Positions 32,117 to 39,722 of a stretch of DNA of 42,519 bases are shown here, in pieces. Each line of letters opens with the position of its first letter. Within the stretch, counting starts at the first letter, position 1. A program made the position numbers and the translations under genes. Origin of the DNA: Candidatus Bathyarchaeota archaeon (GTDB lineage Archaea; Thermoproteota; Bathyarchaeia; TCS64; B23); assembly GCA_937898665.1 (NCBI GenBank), contig CALEIY010000006.1:1-42519 (forward strand), written 5' to 3'. The notes beneath the pieces were generated by a model. It was not told where the DNA came from, ran no database searches, and saw only the letters and a program-made list of their open reading frames with translations.

Positions 32117-33232
32117 TTGCTCAAAGGCTATGCGGATCTCCCCCTCCACCATGGGAGGGCGCCGAGGTGGCTCTTCAACAGGATGGTTAAGTTAGCTGAG
32201 TGCATCGTCGCCATCATCGTCGACGAATACGGCGTCCACGAGCTTCTACGTAGGCTGTCAGATCCCTGGTTCTTCCAATCCCTAAGCTGTGTCCTCGGAT
32301 ACGATTGGCACTCAAGTGGGACGACGACGGTGACCTGCGCAGCCCTGAAGGAGGCCATAGACCCAGGGGAGATGGGGGTAGCCGTCGCAGGAGGCAAGGG
32401 CAGAGCATCGAGGAGAACCCCCGAGGAGATCGTGGTTCTCTCCCAGGTTTTGGGTCTCCCCAGCCATAGGGTTGAGGAGCTCCAATATGTCAGCAGGATG
32501 GCGGCTAAGGTGGATAACGCCCTAATCCAGGATGGCTACAGCCTCTACCACCACACCTTCATCTTCGATGAGCATGGACACTGGATCGTCATACAGCAGG
32601 GTATGAACGATGAGCTTGGAAACGCCAGGCGATACCACTGGCCCATGGAGCTTAGCAGCCTCATCGTCGAACCCCACAGCGCCATCCTCTGCGACACGAG
32701 GCTGAAGTCGGCGCTGGACATGACCTCTAAGAGGAGCGAGGGAAATCGAAGGGCCTGCGTCGACATCGTCAGGGAGGGGCCTAGGAGGCTGAGGAGGCTG
32801 ATAGCTGAGGCACCTGGCCCCCAGACGACGCTGGAGAGGTGGATGGGCGGCGAGGCCCCGAGGCATCTGGTGATGCCGAGGAGCATAAACTGGGAGGCAT
32901 TGAGGAGGGCCTATGAGTTTCAGCCCAGAGACTATGAGGAGCTCGTCTCCCTACGGGGTGTAGGCCCCTCTACGGTTAGGGGGCTGGCCCTGGTGGCGGA
33001 GCTGATCTACGGCGAGGAGGCGAGTTGGAGGGATCCCGTGAGGTATAGCTTCGCCTTCGGCGGGAAAGATGGCGTCCCCTTCCCCGTCGATAGGAGGGCG
33101 ATGGATGAGGCAGTCCACATCCTTAGAAGCGGCATCAAGGAGGCGAGGCTGGGAAGGGAGGAGAAGCTCCGAGCCATAGAGAGGTTGAGGCGATGCGTCC
33201 CACCCTCCATGAGGGATAGGGTTAAGCCCTGA
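32117..33232 (+). CDS. DUF763-family protein with C-terminal helix-hairpin-helix
   Basis: The 371-residue protein begins LKGYADLPLHHGRAPRWLFNRMVKLA, the DUF763 signature, with YDWHSSGTTTVTCAALKEA and GGKGRASRRTPEEI following. A C-terminal helix-hairpin-helix (VSLRGVGPSTVRGLALVAELIYG) suggests DNA or RNA binding. The function is unknown; the family occurs in thermophilic archaea and some bacteria. The TTG start fits both the family N-terminus and the TATA spacing. Its 3' end overlaps the convergent lipoate-ligase-domain gene by 11 nt. Confidence 0.88.
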   Translation: MLKGYADLPLHHGRAPRWLFNRMVKLAECIVAIIVDEYGVHELLRRLSDPWFFQSLSCVLGYDWHSSGTTTVTCAALKEAIDPGEMGVAVAGGKGRASRRTPEEIVVLSQVLGLPSHRVEELQYVSRMAAKVDNALIQDGYSLYHHTFIFDEHGHWIVIQQGMNDELGNARRYHWPMELSSLIVEPHSAILCDTRLKSALDMTSKRSEGNRRACVDIVREGPRRLRRLIAEAPGPQTTLERWMGGEAPRHLVMPRSINWEALRRAYEFQPRDYEELVSLRGVGPSTVRGLALVAELIYGEEASWRDPVRYSFAFGGKDGVPFPVDRRAMDEAVHILRSGIKEARLGREEKLRAIERLRRCVPPSMRDRVKP

Positions 33233-33515
33233 GAGCCTTCAGGACTACCTTCACGAAGTCCCCTGGGGAGACGCCTATGAGGATGGTTCCCCGCTCCTCG
33301 AAGAATTTTATGATCGCCTCCCTCACCGCCTCCGCCTCGGCTTCGACGCCGATGAGGTGGCGCTCCAACTCCTTCAGATCGGTCTCGGGGTGGAGGAAGA
33401 AGTCCCCAGTAAATTTGATGTCCCTAATCCGATTGGCCTCAGCCTCCACCCTCACCCTTATGAGCTTACCACCAGGAACCTTATACTCAGCCCTACTCAA
33501 CCCCATCAGCCCCAT
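33222..33515 (-). CDS. stand-alone lipoate-protein ligase C-terminal (accessory) domain
   Basis: In many archaea lipoate ligase is split into a catalytic protein and this small accessory protein (LplB type), and both are needed for activity. The 97-residue sequence has the family opening AEYKVPGGKLIRVRVE and the segment IRDIKFTGDFFLHPE. No catalytic subunit or lipoyl-carrier protein is in the window. Possible starts are ATG 33515, ATG 33506 or TTG 33500, all inside the thyX end; the choice is uncertain by a few residues. Confidence 0.82.
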   Translation of the reverse strand: MGLMGLSRAEYKVPGGKLIRVRVEAEANRIRDIKFTGDFFLHPETDLKELERHLIGVEAEAEAVREAIIKFFEERGTILIGVSPGDFVKVVLKALRA

Positions 33516-34116
33516 AGCCTAGCGAGCTATAACGCCTCTTAACCTCCTCCATGCGACCACAGGTGAAGCGCCCCTCGGGGCAGTAGCCAAGTTGATAGCA
33601 GTAGGGGCCGGCCCTTCGGAAGAGTTGAGGCTCCACCCTTCGAACCTCCCTGAGCATCTCATCGGCCACCTCCCTGATCTCCCACTGAGCCCTGAGGCAG
33701 CATCGGAGGCCGAAGAAGTGGAGCAGCGATCGGCCGTCCATCGTCACCATTAGATGGGTCTCGGTGGCGTTAGGCAGCACGAATCTGGCATCCTCCCTCG
33801 GGACGCCGAGTTTGATCAGCTGTCTATACGCCTTGCTGGCCTCTTCTATTAGAGCATCGAAGATCTCACGTCTCCTCCCCTCGATGGTCTTAGGGATGAC
33901 GACATACTCCTTCAGGCGTTCAACCTCTACGTATCTCTGGCTCTGCTGGGAGTAGGAGGCAACCCTATGCCTCACGAGTTGATGGCTGCAGACCCTGCTT
34001 ATGCCCTCGACGGCGAAGATGTAGGCCAGGTGGCTTAGGAGCTCAGCGTCTGGTATCTCTCCCACCTCGTTGAGGAGATCCTTTGAGGGGATGTAGGCGA
34101 GGAGTTTCACCCTCAT
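33493..34116 (-). CDS. thyX: flavin-dependent thymidylate synthase ThyX, N-terminally shortened
   Basis: It makes dTMP from dUMP using FAD and methylene-tetrahydrofolate. The ThyX motif RHRVASYSQQSQRY is near residue 49. Further on are ARFVLPNATETHLMVTMDGRSLLHFFGLR, AQWEIREVADEML and the C-terminal cysteine segment AGPYCYQLGYCPEG..CGR. At 207 residues it lacks about 35-40 residues between the first strand (MRVKLLAYIPS) and the segment that should read GHxSxxEHxxFxF. That missing block is present in the overlapping upstream gene. The ATG overlaps the upstream stop (ATGA), so the two are coupled. Confidence 0.88.
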   Translation of the reverse strand: MRVKLLAYIPSKDLLNEVGEIPDAELLSHLAYIFAVEGISRVCSHQLVRHRVASYSQQSQRYVEVERLKEYVVIPKTIEGRRREIFDALIEEASKAYRQLIKLGVPREDARFVLPNATETHLMVTMDGRSLLHFFGLRCCLRAQWEIREVADEMLREVRRVEPQLFRRAGPYCYQLGYCPEGRFTCGRMEEVKRRYSSLGYGADGVE

Positions 34117-34526
34117 TTAGACTCCCCCCTCAATCTCCTATAGACTGTCGGCGCCACCTCCCTGATAGACTCCAGGAGATGCTCAGCCATGGGGTCTCTA
34201 TGCCTCCTCACATATTCGATGACAGTTCTCAGGTTTGCGCTCAGAAGCCATCTCCCCTCCCCGATCCTGGATACGTGGAAGAATCGGTTTCTAAGCAGGA
34301 GTTCCAGGATGGCCTTCTCATCGGCCTCTAGGAGCCAGCATAGCCTGTTATGTTCGAAGACGCTTCCATGGTGGAATTCAAGCCTCTCAACGATCCTCCC
34401 AGCCCTCCTCGGCCCCCTCTTCAAGGCCTCATAGGCCTCTGAGGGTCTGCGGCCGGTGGTGGTGAGGATGGCCGCCGCTATTAGGGCTTCGATGTCTGGC
34501 GTTGAGGCGATGAGTCTAAGCCTCAT
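34113..34526 (-). CDS. ThyX-like partner subunit lacking the catalytic motif
   Basis: A 137-residue protein that aligns by eye with the N-terminal half of ThyX: MRLRLIASTPDIEALIAAAILTTTG, then HHGSVFEHNRLCWLLEAD, which corresponds to GHxSxxEHxxFxFxIEG. Where ThyX has SHQLVRHR and the catalytic loop, this protein has LLLRNRFFHVSRIGEGRW, and it ends soon after. It therefore carries the FAD-contact region that the downstream ThyX lacks, and none of the dUMP-methylating loop. I infer a heteromeric ThyX; a decayed duplicate is the alternative. Confidence 0.65.
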   Translation of the reverse strand: MRLRLIASTPDIEALIAAAILTTTGRRPSEAYEALKRGPRRAGRIVERLEFHHGSVFEHNRLCWLLEADEKAILELLLRNRFFHVSRIGEGRWLLSANLRTVIEYVRRHRDPMAEHLLESIREVAPTVYRRLRGESK

Positions 34527-34569
34527 ACAGAGGCTTATCCCCCAGCCCCCTATTTAGGGTGTCCGCTCC

Positions 34570-35724
34570 CTATGATAGGCTGTATATCTCCTCAGCCACC
34601 TTCGAGCATAGCTCCGGCAGCCCCAGCTCCTCCTCCAGCTCCCTCACCACCTCCAGCTTCGCCTTGGTCGCAGGCTTGTCTGGGACGACGGTGCAGCCGT
34701 GAACGGCCTTAGCTGTGACCTCATAGGTTCCGATTCTCATGGCTATATGCTCTATCTCAACCTTATCCAAGCCTATGAGGGGTCTGAGAACCGGGAGTGA
34801 AGAGGCCTCGTCAAGGATGTAGAGGTTGTCTAGGGTCTGGGAGGCAACCTGTCCCAGGCTCTCGCCGGTGATTAGGCCCCTCGCCCCTATCGCCTCGGCG
34901 AAGGCTGAGGCCACCCTATACATCGACCTTTTACAGAGGAGGCATCTCAACCTGGGGATGGGGGACTCCACGATCCGCTTCATCACCTCGCCGAAGGGGG
35001 CTGCGTATAGCTCCGAGTCCTCTGGGATATATCGGCTCAACACCCTAAAGGCGTCCTTCACCCTCTCGACGTAATCCTCACCGACGTAGGGCCTCTGATC
35101 CATGAAGAGGGGATAGACCTCGACTCCACGCTTCATCATCATCCACATGGCGACTGGGCTGTCTATTCCGCCGCTTAGCAAGGAGACCAGCCGACCCTGA
35201 GTTCCATAGGGGAGGCCGCCGAAGCCCTCTATGACCTCGGTGTAGATGTAGGCATCCCCATCCCGAACCTCGATGTATAGGGTGACGGTGGGGTTGTCTA
35301 GATTAACGTGGACTCCCCTATGGCTTAGATGTTGTAGGACAGCATCTCCAACCTTGATGGCGACGTCGCTGGAGGTGTAGGGGTGTTCTCCCACCACCTT
35401 AGGTCTGACCGCGAAGGAGGCCCCGTCTTCAATCCTCTCCTCCGCCACCTTCACCGCGAGGTCGATTATGGATTCGAGTTCTGCGCTTGTTTTATAGGCT
35501 GGCATAGCTGAGACAACGCCGAAGACCTCGGCCACTGCCTCAGCCTCCTCCCGACCGGCATCCTCCACATATAGTCGGCCATATCCCCCATACACCCTAT
35601 GCTCTCCGAGGCCCCTCCTCCTCAGCATGGAGGCTATCTGCCTCGCTAGAATCCTCTCCAACCTCCTCCTAACGGGTGGGCTTTTCAGAGATATCTCCCC
35701 ATAGGCGACGAGCACCGTCCTCAA
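34570..35724 (-). CDS. thiI: tRNA 4-thiouridine synthase ThiI (no rhodanese domain)
   Basis: It activates tRNA U8 for thiolation and may take part in thiazole synthesis. The N-terminal ferredoxin-like and THUMP domains (residues 1-170) precede the PP-loop SGGIDSPVAMW near residue 188. RCLLCKRSMYRVA and GLITGESLGQVASQT are family motifs. The 384-residue protein ends after the PP-loop domain, as is usual in archaea. The start is TTG 35724, giving the family N-terminus (M)RTVLVAYGEISLKS; it lies about 30 nt after a TATA box (35751-35758). The ORF-track TTG four codons upstream is too close to that box. Confidence 0.92.
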   Translation of the reverse strand: MRTVLVAYGEISLKSPPVRRRLERILARQIASMLRRRGLGEHRVYGGYGRLYVEDAGREEAEAVAEVFGVVSAMPAYKTSAELESIIDLAVKVAEERIEDGASFAVRPKVVGEHPYTSSDVAIKVGDAVLQHLSHRGVHVNLDNPTVTLYIEVRDGDAYIYTEVIEGFGGLPYGTQGRLVSLLSGGIDSPVAMWMMMKRGVEVYPLFMDQRPYVGEDYVERVKDAFRVLSRYIPEDSELYAAPFGEVMKRIVESPIPRLRCLLCKRSMYRVASAFAEAIGARGLITGESLGQVASQTLDNLYILDEASSLPVLRPLIGLDKVEIEHIAMRIGTYEVTAKAVHGCTVVPDKPATKAKLEVVRELEEELGLPELCSKVAEEIYSLS

Positions 35725-35750
35725 GATTCCCAGCAAACTCTCCTCAGCCC

Positions 35751-35758
35751 GATTTAAA
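35751..35758 (-). promoter_or_regulatory. TATA box of thiI
   Basis: The minus strand reads TTTAAATC, centred about 30 nt upstream of the TTG at 35724. Together with the nearby plus-strand box of hsp20 it forms a compact divergent promoter region. Confidence 0.45.
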
Positions 35759-35775
35759 GAAGTTGAGGTGGAAGC

Positions 35776-35783
35776 CTTTAAAT
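35776..35783 (+). promoter_or_regulatory. TATA box of hsp20
   Basis: CTTTAAAT predicts transcription from about 35806, just upstream of the ATG at 35824. Confidence 0.4.
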
Positions 35784-35823
35784 GGAGTCAAATCACCCAT
35801 AGATGTGGTGTAGCGTCTTGTCC

Positions 35824-36402
35824 ATGTGGGATGAGTGGTTTAGGAGGTTTAGGAGACGCTTCTTCTTCCCAGACATAGAGAGGATGATAGAGGAGATGGA
35901 GCGCGAGATGGCTGAGGCCTTCAAGGAGATTGAGAGCTCCATACCCCGTGAGATGGTGAGGGAGTTCAGGCTTCCGGATGGCAGCATCAGACGTGAATAC
36001 GGCCCCTTCGTCTATGGATACTCCATACGCATAGGGCCTGATGGTAAGCCCATCATAAGGGAGTTTGGAAACTTCAAGCCAGGATTCCCAGGTCTCAAGC
36101 CCCTCCACCTCACGGAGCAGAGGGAGCCCCTAGTCGACGTCCTGGAGGATGAGGATACGGTGAAGGTCATCGCGGAGCTGCCAGGGGTCGATAAGAAGGA
36201 TATAAAGCTCTACGCCACCGAGAGAACCCTAACCATCGATGTCGACACGCCGACGAGAAAGTATTACAAGGAGCTGGAGCTACCGGCGAGGGTCGACGAA
36301 TACTCAGCTAAGTCAACCTATAAGAACGGCGTCCTCGAGGTCGTGTTGAAGAAGAAGAGGGAGGGGCGCCGACCGAAGGGGACGCCGATTAAGATAGAGT
36401 GA
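35824..36402 (+). CDS. hsp20: small heat shock protein Hsp20 family
   Basis: A holdase chaperone, 192 residues. The N-terminus is rich in aromatic and basic residues (MWDEWFRRFRRRFFFPDIE). The alpha-crystallin domain covers about residues 105-180 (EPLVDVLEDEDTVKVIAELPGVDKKDIKLY) and the C-terminal oligomerisation motif IKI is in TPIKIE. ATG 35824 is preferred (GGTG upstream), but ATG 35803 sits at the predicted transcription start and could be a leaderless alternative. A perfect inverted repeat follows the gene. Confidence 0.92.
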   Translation: MWDEWFRRFRRRFFFPDIERMIEEMEREMAEAFKEIESSIPREMVREFRLPDGSIRREYGPFVYGYSIRIGPDGKPIIREFGNFKPGFPGLKPLHLTEQREPLVDVLEDEDTVKVIAELPGVDKKDIKLYATERTLTIDVDTPTRKYYKELELPARVDEYSAKSTYKNGVLEVVLKKKREGRRPKGTPIKIE

Positions 36403-36408
36403 AATCCG

Positions 36409-36431
36409 CTATAAGTGGCTGCCACTTATAG
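36409..36431. repeat. 23-nt perfect inverted repeat after hsp20
   Basis: CTATAAGTGGC, one T, then GCCACTTATAG: two 11-nt arms that are exact reverse complements, starting 6 nt after the hsp20 stop. As RNA it would fold into a 10-bp stem with a 3-nt loop, followed within about 10 nt by TTCTTTTT. It may be the hsp20 terminator or a protein-binding palindrome for the next gene. Confidence 0.6.
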
Positions 36432-36548
36432 TTGAGAATTCTTTTTAGCGATCCAGTGGAAGATCATAGGGGCCGATGATGTGAAGGCATTTAGGCGAGC
36501 CATGAGCGATCAGAGTTAAACTGAGGCCCCAAGGTGAGAAATATAGAG

Positions 36549-36758
36549 ATGTCGATGCGGATCCCCAGGACGCTTTATCACCTCCTCCGCTTCCTTCTAG
36601 ATGCGGTCATCATCGGCGGAGTTGCCCTAGCAGCCTCCTATGGAGCCATACTCCTCATCGACGCCTATGGGAGTCAACCATTGATCATAGGGGTCTCTAT
36701 GCTGCTGATAGGCATCCTACTCCTCTGGCTCGACGAGCAGCTTGCGAGGATGAGGTGA
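36549..36758 (+). CDS. small two-helix membrane protein
   Basis: A 69-residue protein with two hydrophobic segments: about residues 16-40 (DAVIIGGVALAASYGAILLI) and 47-60 (IIGVSMLLIGILLLW). A positively charged N-terminus and end (LARMR) are present. AAGGTGAG lies about 12 nt before ATG 36549; the ORF-track GTG 36534 is part of that ribosome site, and ATG 36555 is also possible. No family is recognised. Confidence 0.65.
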   Translation: MSMRIPRTLYHLLRFLLDAVIIGGVALAASYGAILLIDAYGSQPLIIGVSMLLIGILLLWLDEQLARMR

Positions 36759-36804
36759 CGGCTTCCACAGTCGCCCTGAAATTAATCACTCATGGGTGGT
36801 AACA

Positions 36805-36812
36805 TTTATATC
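36805..36812 (+). promoter_or_regulatory. TATA box of the phosphodiesterase operon
   Basis: TTTATATC is centred about 25 nt upstream of TTG 36833, suggesting a leaderless start there and excluding the ORF-track TTG 36818. Confidence 0.5.
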
Positions 36813-36832
36813 CGAAGTTGGCCTTCTCCCCC

Positions 36833-38137
36833 TTGAAGGGAGGATTGGGTAGAGGGGCTATAATAGGGCTGGACGGCGTTCCCCATGGACTCGTCGAGGA
36901 CTTAGCTCATAGAGGCGTGATGCCGAACTTCAGGGAGCTCCTCGACGAGGGCGTCCTCAAACCCATGAGGTCTTCTATACCGGCGGTCTCAGCGGTCTCC
37001 TGGAGCTCCATGATGACTGGGGCCAATCCAGGTGTCCACGGCGTCTACGGCTACACGGAGTTCCTCCCAGGAACCTACGTCGTCGCGTATCACAGCTCAA
37101 GATGGCTGAAGGCTCAACCCTTCTGGAGGAGAGACCCATCGAAGAGATATGTCATCATAAACCTACCAGCCACCTATCCAGCTGGAGAGGTGAATGGGGT
37201 TCTCATCTCAGGCTTCGTCGCCCCAGACCTGGAGAGGGCCGTATATCCAAGGCAGCTCCTAGAGGAGCTCCGAGAGCTGAACTATAAGGTGGATGTGGAC
37301 TATGTTAGGGCCTCATCCTCGCCGCTTCTCCTCTTCAAGGAGCTAGCTGAAACTCTGAAGACTAGAGTCGAGGTCTGCCGCAGACTCGTGGAGCGCCTCA
37401 AATGGGATGTCCTAGTCTTCGTCATCACCGGAACAGACCGGCTGGAGCACTTCCTCTGGGACGCCTATAGGGATGAGAGGCATGAGTGGCATGGGGAGTT
37501 CCTGGAATACTTCAGACATGTCGACGAGGCCATAGGTGAGATCATAAACCTTCTCGAGGAGGATGATGCGCTGATGATCATCTCGGATCACGGCATGGAG
37601 CATATCGAGGTCAACGTCAACCTCAATAGGCTGCTGGAGGATTGGGGCTACCTAAAGCTGGAAAACGATCCAAAGAGGTCTTACAACGCCATCAGACGTG
37701 GCACCAAGGCCTTCGCCCTCGACCCCTCACGCATATACCTCAACAGGGTTGGAAGATATCCAAGAGGCTCCGTTGAGAAGAGCGACGAGGAGAAGCTTCT
37801 AGGGGAGTTGACGGAGCTCCTCCAAGACTTCAAGTGGAGGGGGAGAAGGGTGATCAAGCGGGTTTATAGGCGGGAAGAACTCTATCACGGCGACGCTGTG
37901 GATAAGGCTCCAGACCTCGTTCTGGTTCCCGAGGAGGGCTTCAACCTCAGAGCTGGACTCTTCAGGGGGGAGGTCTTCGAGAGGGAGGAGGGGCTGAGCG
38001 GAAAGCACACGGAGTGGGATGCACTCCTCTACGTCAGAGGCGTCGAGGGGGACGCTGTGCCTGACAGCCCCTCAATAGAGGATGTCCTCCCCCTATTCCA
38101 GAGGCTTATGGAGGGTGAGCCGAGTGAAGCTTCATAA
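36833..38137 (+). CDS. type I phosphodiesterase/nucleotide pyrophosphatase-family enzyme
   Basis: An alkaline-phosphatase-superfamily hydrolase of about 434 residues. Metal and nucleophile motifs are IIGLDGVPHGLVEDL at the start, SSIPAVSAVSWSSMMTGANPGVHGV near residue 50, ITGTDRLEHFLWDAY near residue 200, IISDHGMEHIEV near residue 250 and GKHTEWDALLYV near the end. Likely substrates are phosphodiesters or nucleotide sugars. The start is TTG 36833 by TATA spacing; TTG 36845 is also possible. It overlaps the sulfoquinovose synthase gene, which suggests a shared role in surface glycan metabolism. Confidence 0.88.
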   Translation: MKGGLGRGAIIGLDGVPHGLVEDLAHRGVMPNFRELLDEGVLKPMRSSIPAVSAVSWSSMMTGANPGVHGVYGYTEFLPGTYVVAYHSSRWLKAQPFWRRDPSKRYVIINLPATYPAGEVNGVLISGFVAPDLERAVYPRQLLEELRELNYKVDVDYVRASSSPLLLFKELAETLKTRVEVCRRLVERLKWDVLVFVITGTDRLEHFLWDAYRDERHEWHGEFLEYFRHVDEAIGEIINLLEEDDALMIISDHGMEHIEVNVNLNRLLEDWGYLKLENDPKRSYNAIRRGTKAFALDPSRIYLNRVGRYPRGSVEKSDEEKLLGELTELLQDFKWRGRRVIKRVYRREELYHGDAVDKAPDLVLVPEEGFNLRAGLFRGEVFEREEGLSGKHTEWDALLYVRGVEGDAVPDSPSIEDVLPLFQRLMEGEPSEAS

Positions 38138-39722
38138 CGCCCATAAAACCTGCTGGAACTGTCCAGCAGCCATATTGAAGGGAAACGTCGACTTCAGGGC
38201 CTGCGGCCAATCCCTAGAGGCCATAAGACAGAGAATAGAGCGTGAAGGACTCCTCATCGAATGCGCCAGACTCCCAGATCTAGGCCACTTCGAGCCTACC
38301 ATAACCTTCGAGGAATGCCCAGAGTGGAGGCCGACGAAGTATGGATACCTCCTGGAGAACATGAGGGTGATGATCCTCGGCATCGACGGCTACCTAGGCT
38401 GGACGCTGGCCCTGAAGCTGGGAGCCCTCGGATGCGAGGTCAGCGGCGTAGACTGCTTCCTCAGACGTAAGATGGTTAGGGAGCTGGGAGCCGACAGCGT
38501 CGTGCCGATCTACCCAATGGAGGAGAGGTTGAAGGCTGCTAAGGAGGTTTTGGACATTGACATCAAATTCAGGAAGATCAACATCCTCGACAGGGAGAAG
38601 CTGGGGCAGTTCATGAGGGAGGTTCAGCCAGAGGCCATCGTCCACTACGGTGAGATTCCCAGCGCCCCCTACAGCATGATCGACTGCGACCACGCAATTC
38701 AGGTTCAGTATAATAACGTCATAGGAACCCTTGGACTGCTCTTCCTCATGAAGGAGATATGCCCAGAGGCATCGCTGATAAAGCTGGGAACCCTCGGCGA
38801 ATACGGGGCGCCGCTGACGGGTAGACCCCTCTTCGAGGGCCTCTTCCCAGCCGACGCCATTCTCAGATGGAGGGGACGTGAATGGAGCCTCGGCGGCGAG
38901 TTGACGCCCCGAGACCCCGTCAGCTTCTACCACGTCAGCAAGGTTCAGGACACCTTCAACATCTACGAGGCCTGTAAATACTGGTGGCTTAGGTCTTACG
39001 ACGTGATGCAGGGCGTCATCTATGGGGTTCACACGGATGAGGTGGCCGCAGATCCAAGGCTGAGAACACGACTCGACGTCGATGAGTGGTTTGGAACCGT
39101 TGTAAACCGCTTCGTCGCCCAGGCGATCCTCGGCATGCCCCTGACGGTCTATGGGGAGGGGGAGCAGATCAGGGGTTTCATAGCCCTCGAGGATGCGATG
39201 GAGTGTATGGTGAGGCTGATATCCTCCCCCCCAGAGCCAGGTCAGTACGATGTCGTAAACCAGGTCTCAGGGTTATATAAGGTGAGCGAGCTGGCTGAGA
39301 CCGTCGCTAGGGTGGCAGCAGAGTTCGGATATGATGTGAAGATTCAGAGGGTTGAGAATCCGAGGGTTGAAGCCGACTACCACCCCTTCGAGGTCGTCTC
39401 GACGAAGCTGCCCAACGAGCTCGGCTTCACGCCGAAGGTGCCCCTCGAGGTGGAGATCAGACGTATGTTCGAGCTACTAACCCAGCCCCACATCGTGGAG
39501 AGGATCAAGAAGGTGGCTCACCTCATAAGGCCGAGAACTTGGTGGAGCGGCGAGAAGCGCGTCGTTGAGACCCTAGAGGTCTATAGGCCTGGGACGAGGA
39601 GGCGTAGAGGCTTTAAGCCTAAATTGATCACGGATAGAGAGAGGTTCCCAACGTCGAAGATGGAGGAGGTTGAGAGGGCCGTAGAGGCCCTGGGGGAGGG
39701 CGGGGATGGAGATAAGGGATAG
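38124..39722 (+). CDS. agl3: UDP-sulfoquinovose synthase (Agl3/SQD1 family) with a Cys-rich N-terminal extension
   Basis: It converts UDP-glucose and sulfite to UDP-sulfoquinovose, used for sulfolipid or, in Sulfolobus, for N-glycans of the S-layer. From residue 80 the sequence follows SQD1: MRVMILGIDGYLGWTLALKLG, LGTLGEYG, the catalytic YHVSK, MQGVIYGVHTDEV, LTVYGEGEQIRGFI and NPRVEADYH. The first 79 residues are extra and carry five cysteines (CWNC, ACG, ECA, ECPEW). GTG 38124 follows GGAGGGTGA, so the gene overlaps the phosphodiesterase end by 14 nt. The total length of 532 residues exceeds the usual 390-400. Confidence 0.88.
   Translation: MKLHNAHKTCWNCPAAILKGNVDFRACGQSLEAIRQRIEREGLLIECARLPDLGHFEPTITFEECPEWRPTKYGYLLENMRVMILGIDGYLGWTLALKLGALGCEVSGVDCFLRRKMVRELGADSVVPIYPMEERLKAAKEVLDIDIKFRKINILDREKLGQFMREVQPEAIVHYGEIPSAPYSMIDCDHAIQVQYNNVIGTLGLLFLMKEICPEASLIKLGTLGEYGAPLTGRPLFEGLFPADAILRWRGREWSLGGELTPRDPVSFYHVSKVQDTFNIYEACKYWWLRSYDVMQGVIYGVHTDEVAADPRLRTRLDVDEWFGTVVNRFVAQAILGMPLTVYGEGEQIRGFIALEDAMECMVRLISSPPEPGQYDVVNQVSGLYKVSELAETVARVAAEFGYDVKIQRVENPRVEADYHPFEVVSTKLPNELGFTPKVPLEVEIRRMFELLTQPHIVERIKKVAHLIRPRTWWSGEKRVVETLEVYRPGTRRRRGFKPKLITDRERFPTSKMEEVERAVEALGEGGDGDKG

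Noticed and set aside
34113-34526. Simple pseudogene reading of the small ThyX-like gene
   Set aside because: The frame is intact, starts and ends cleanly, overlaps thyX by ATGA, and carries exactly the block that the adjacent ThyX lacks, so a working partner is more likely, though decay is not excluded.
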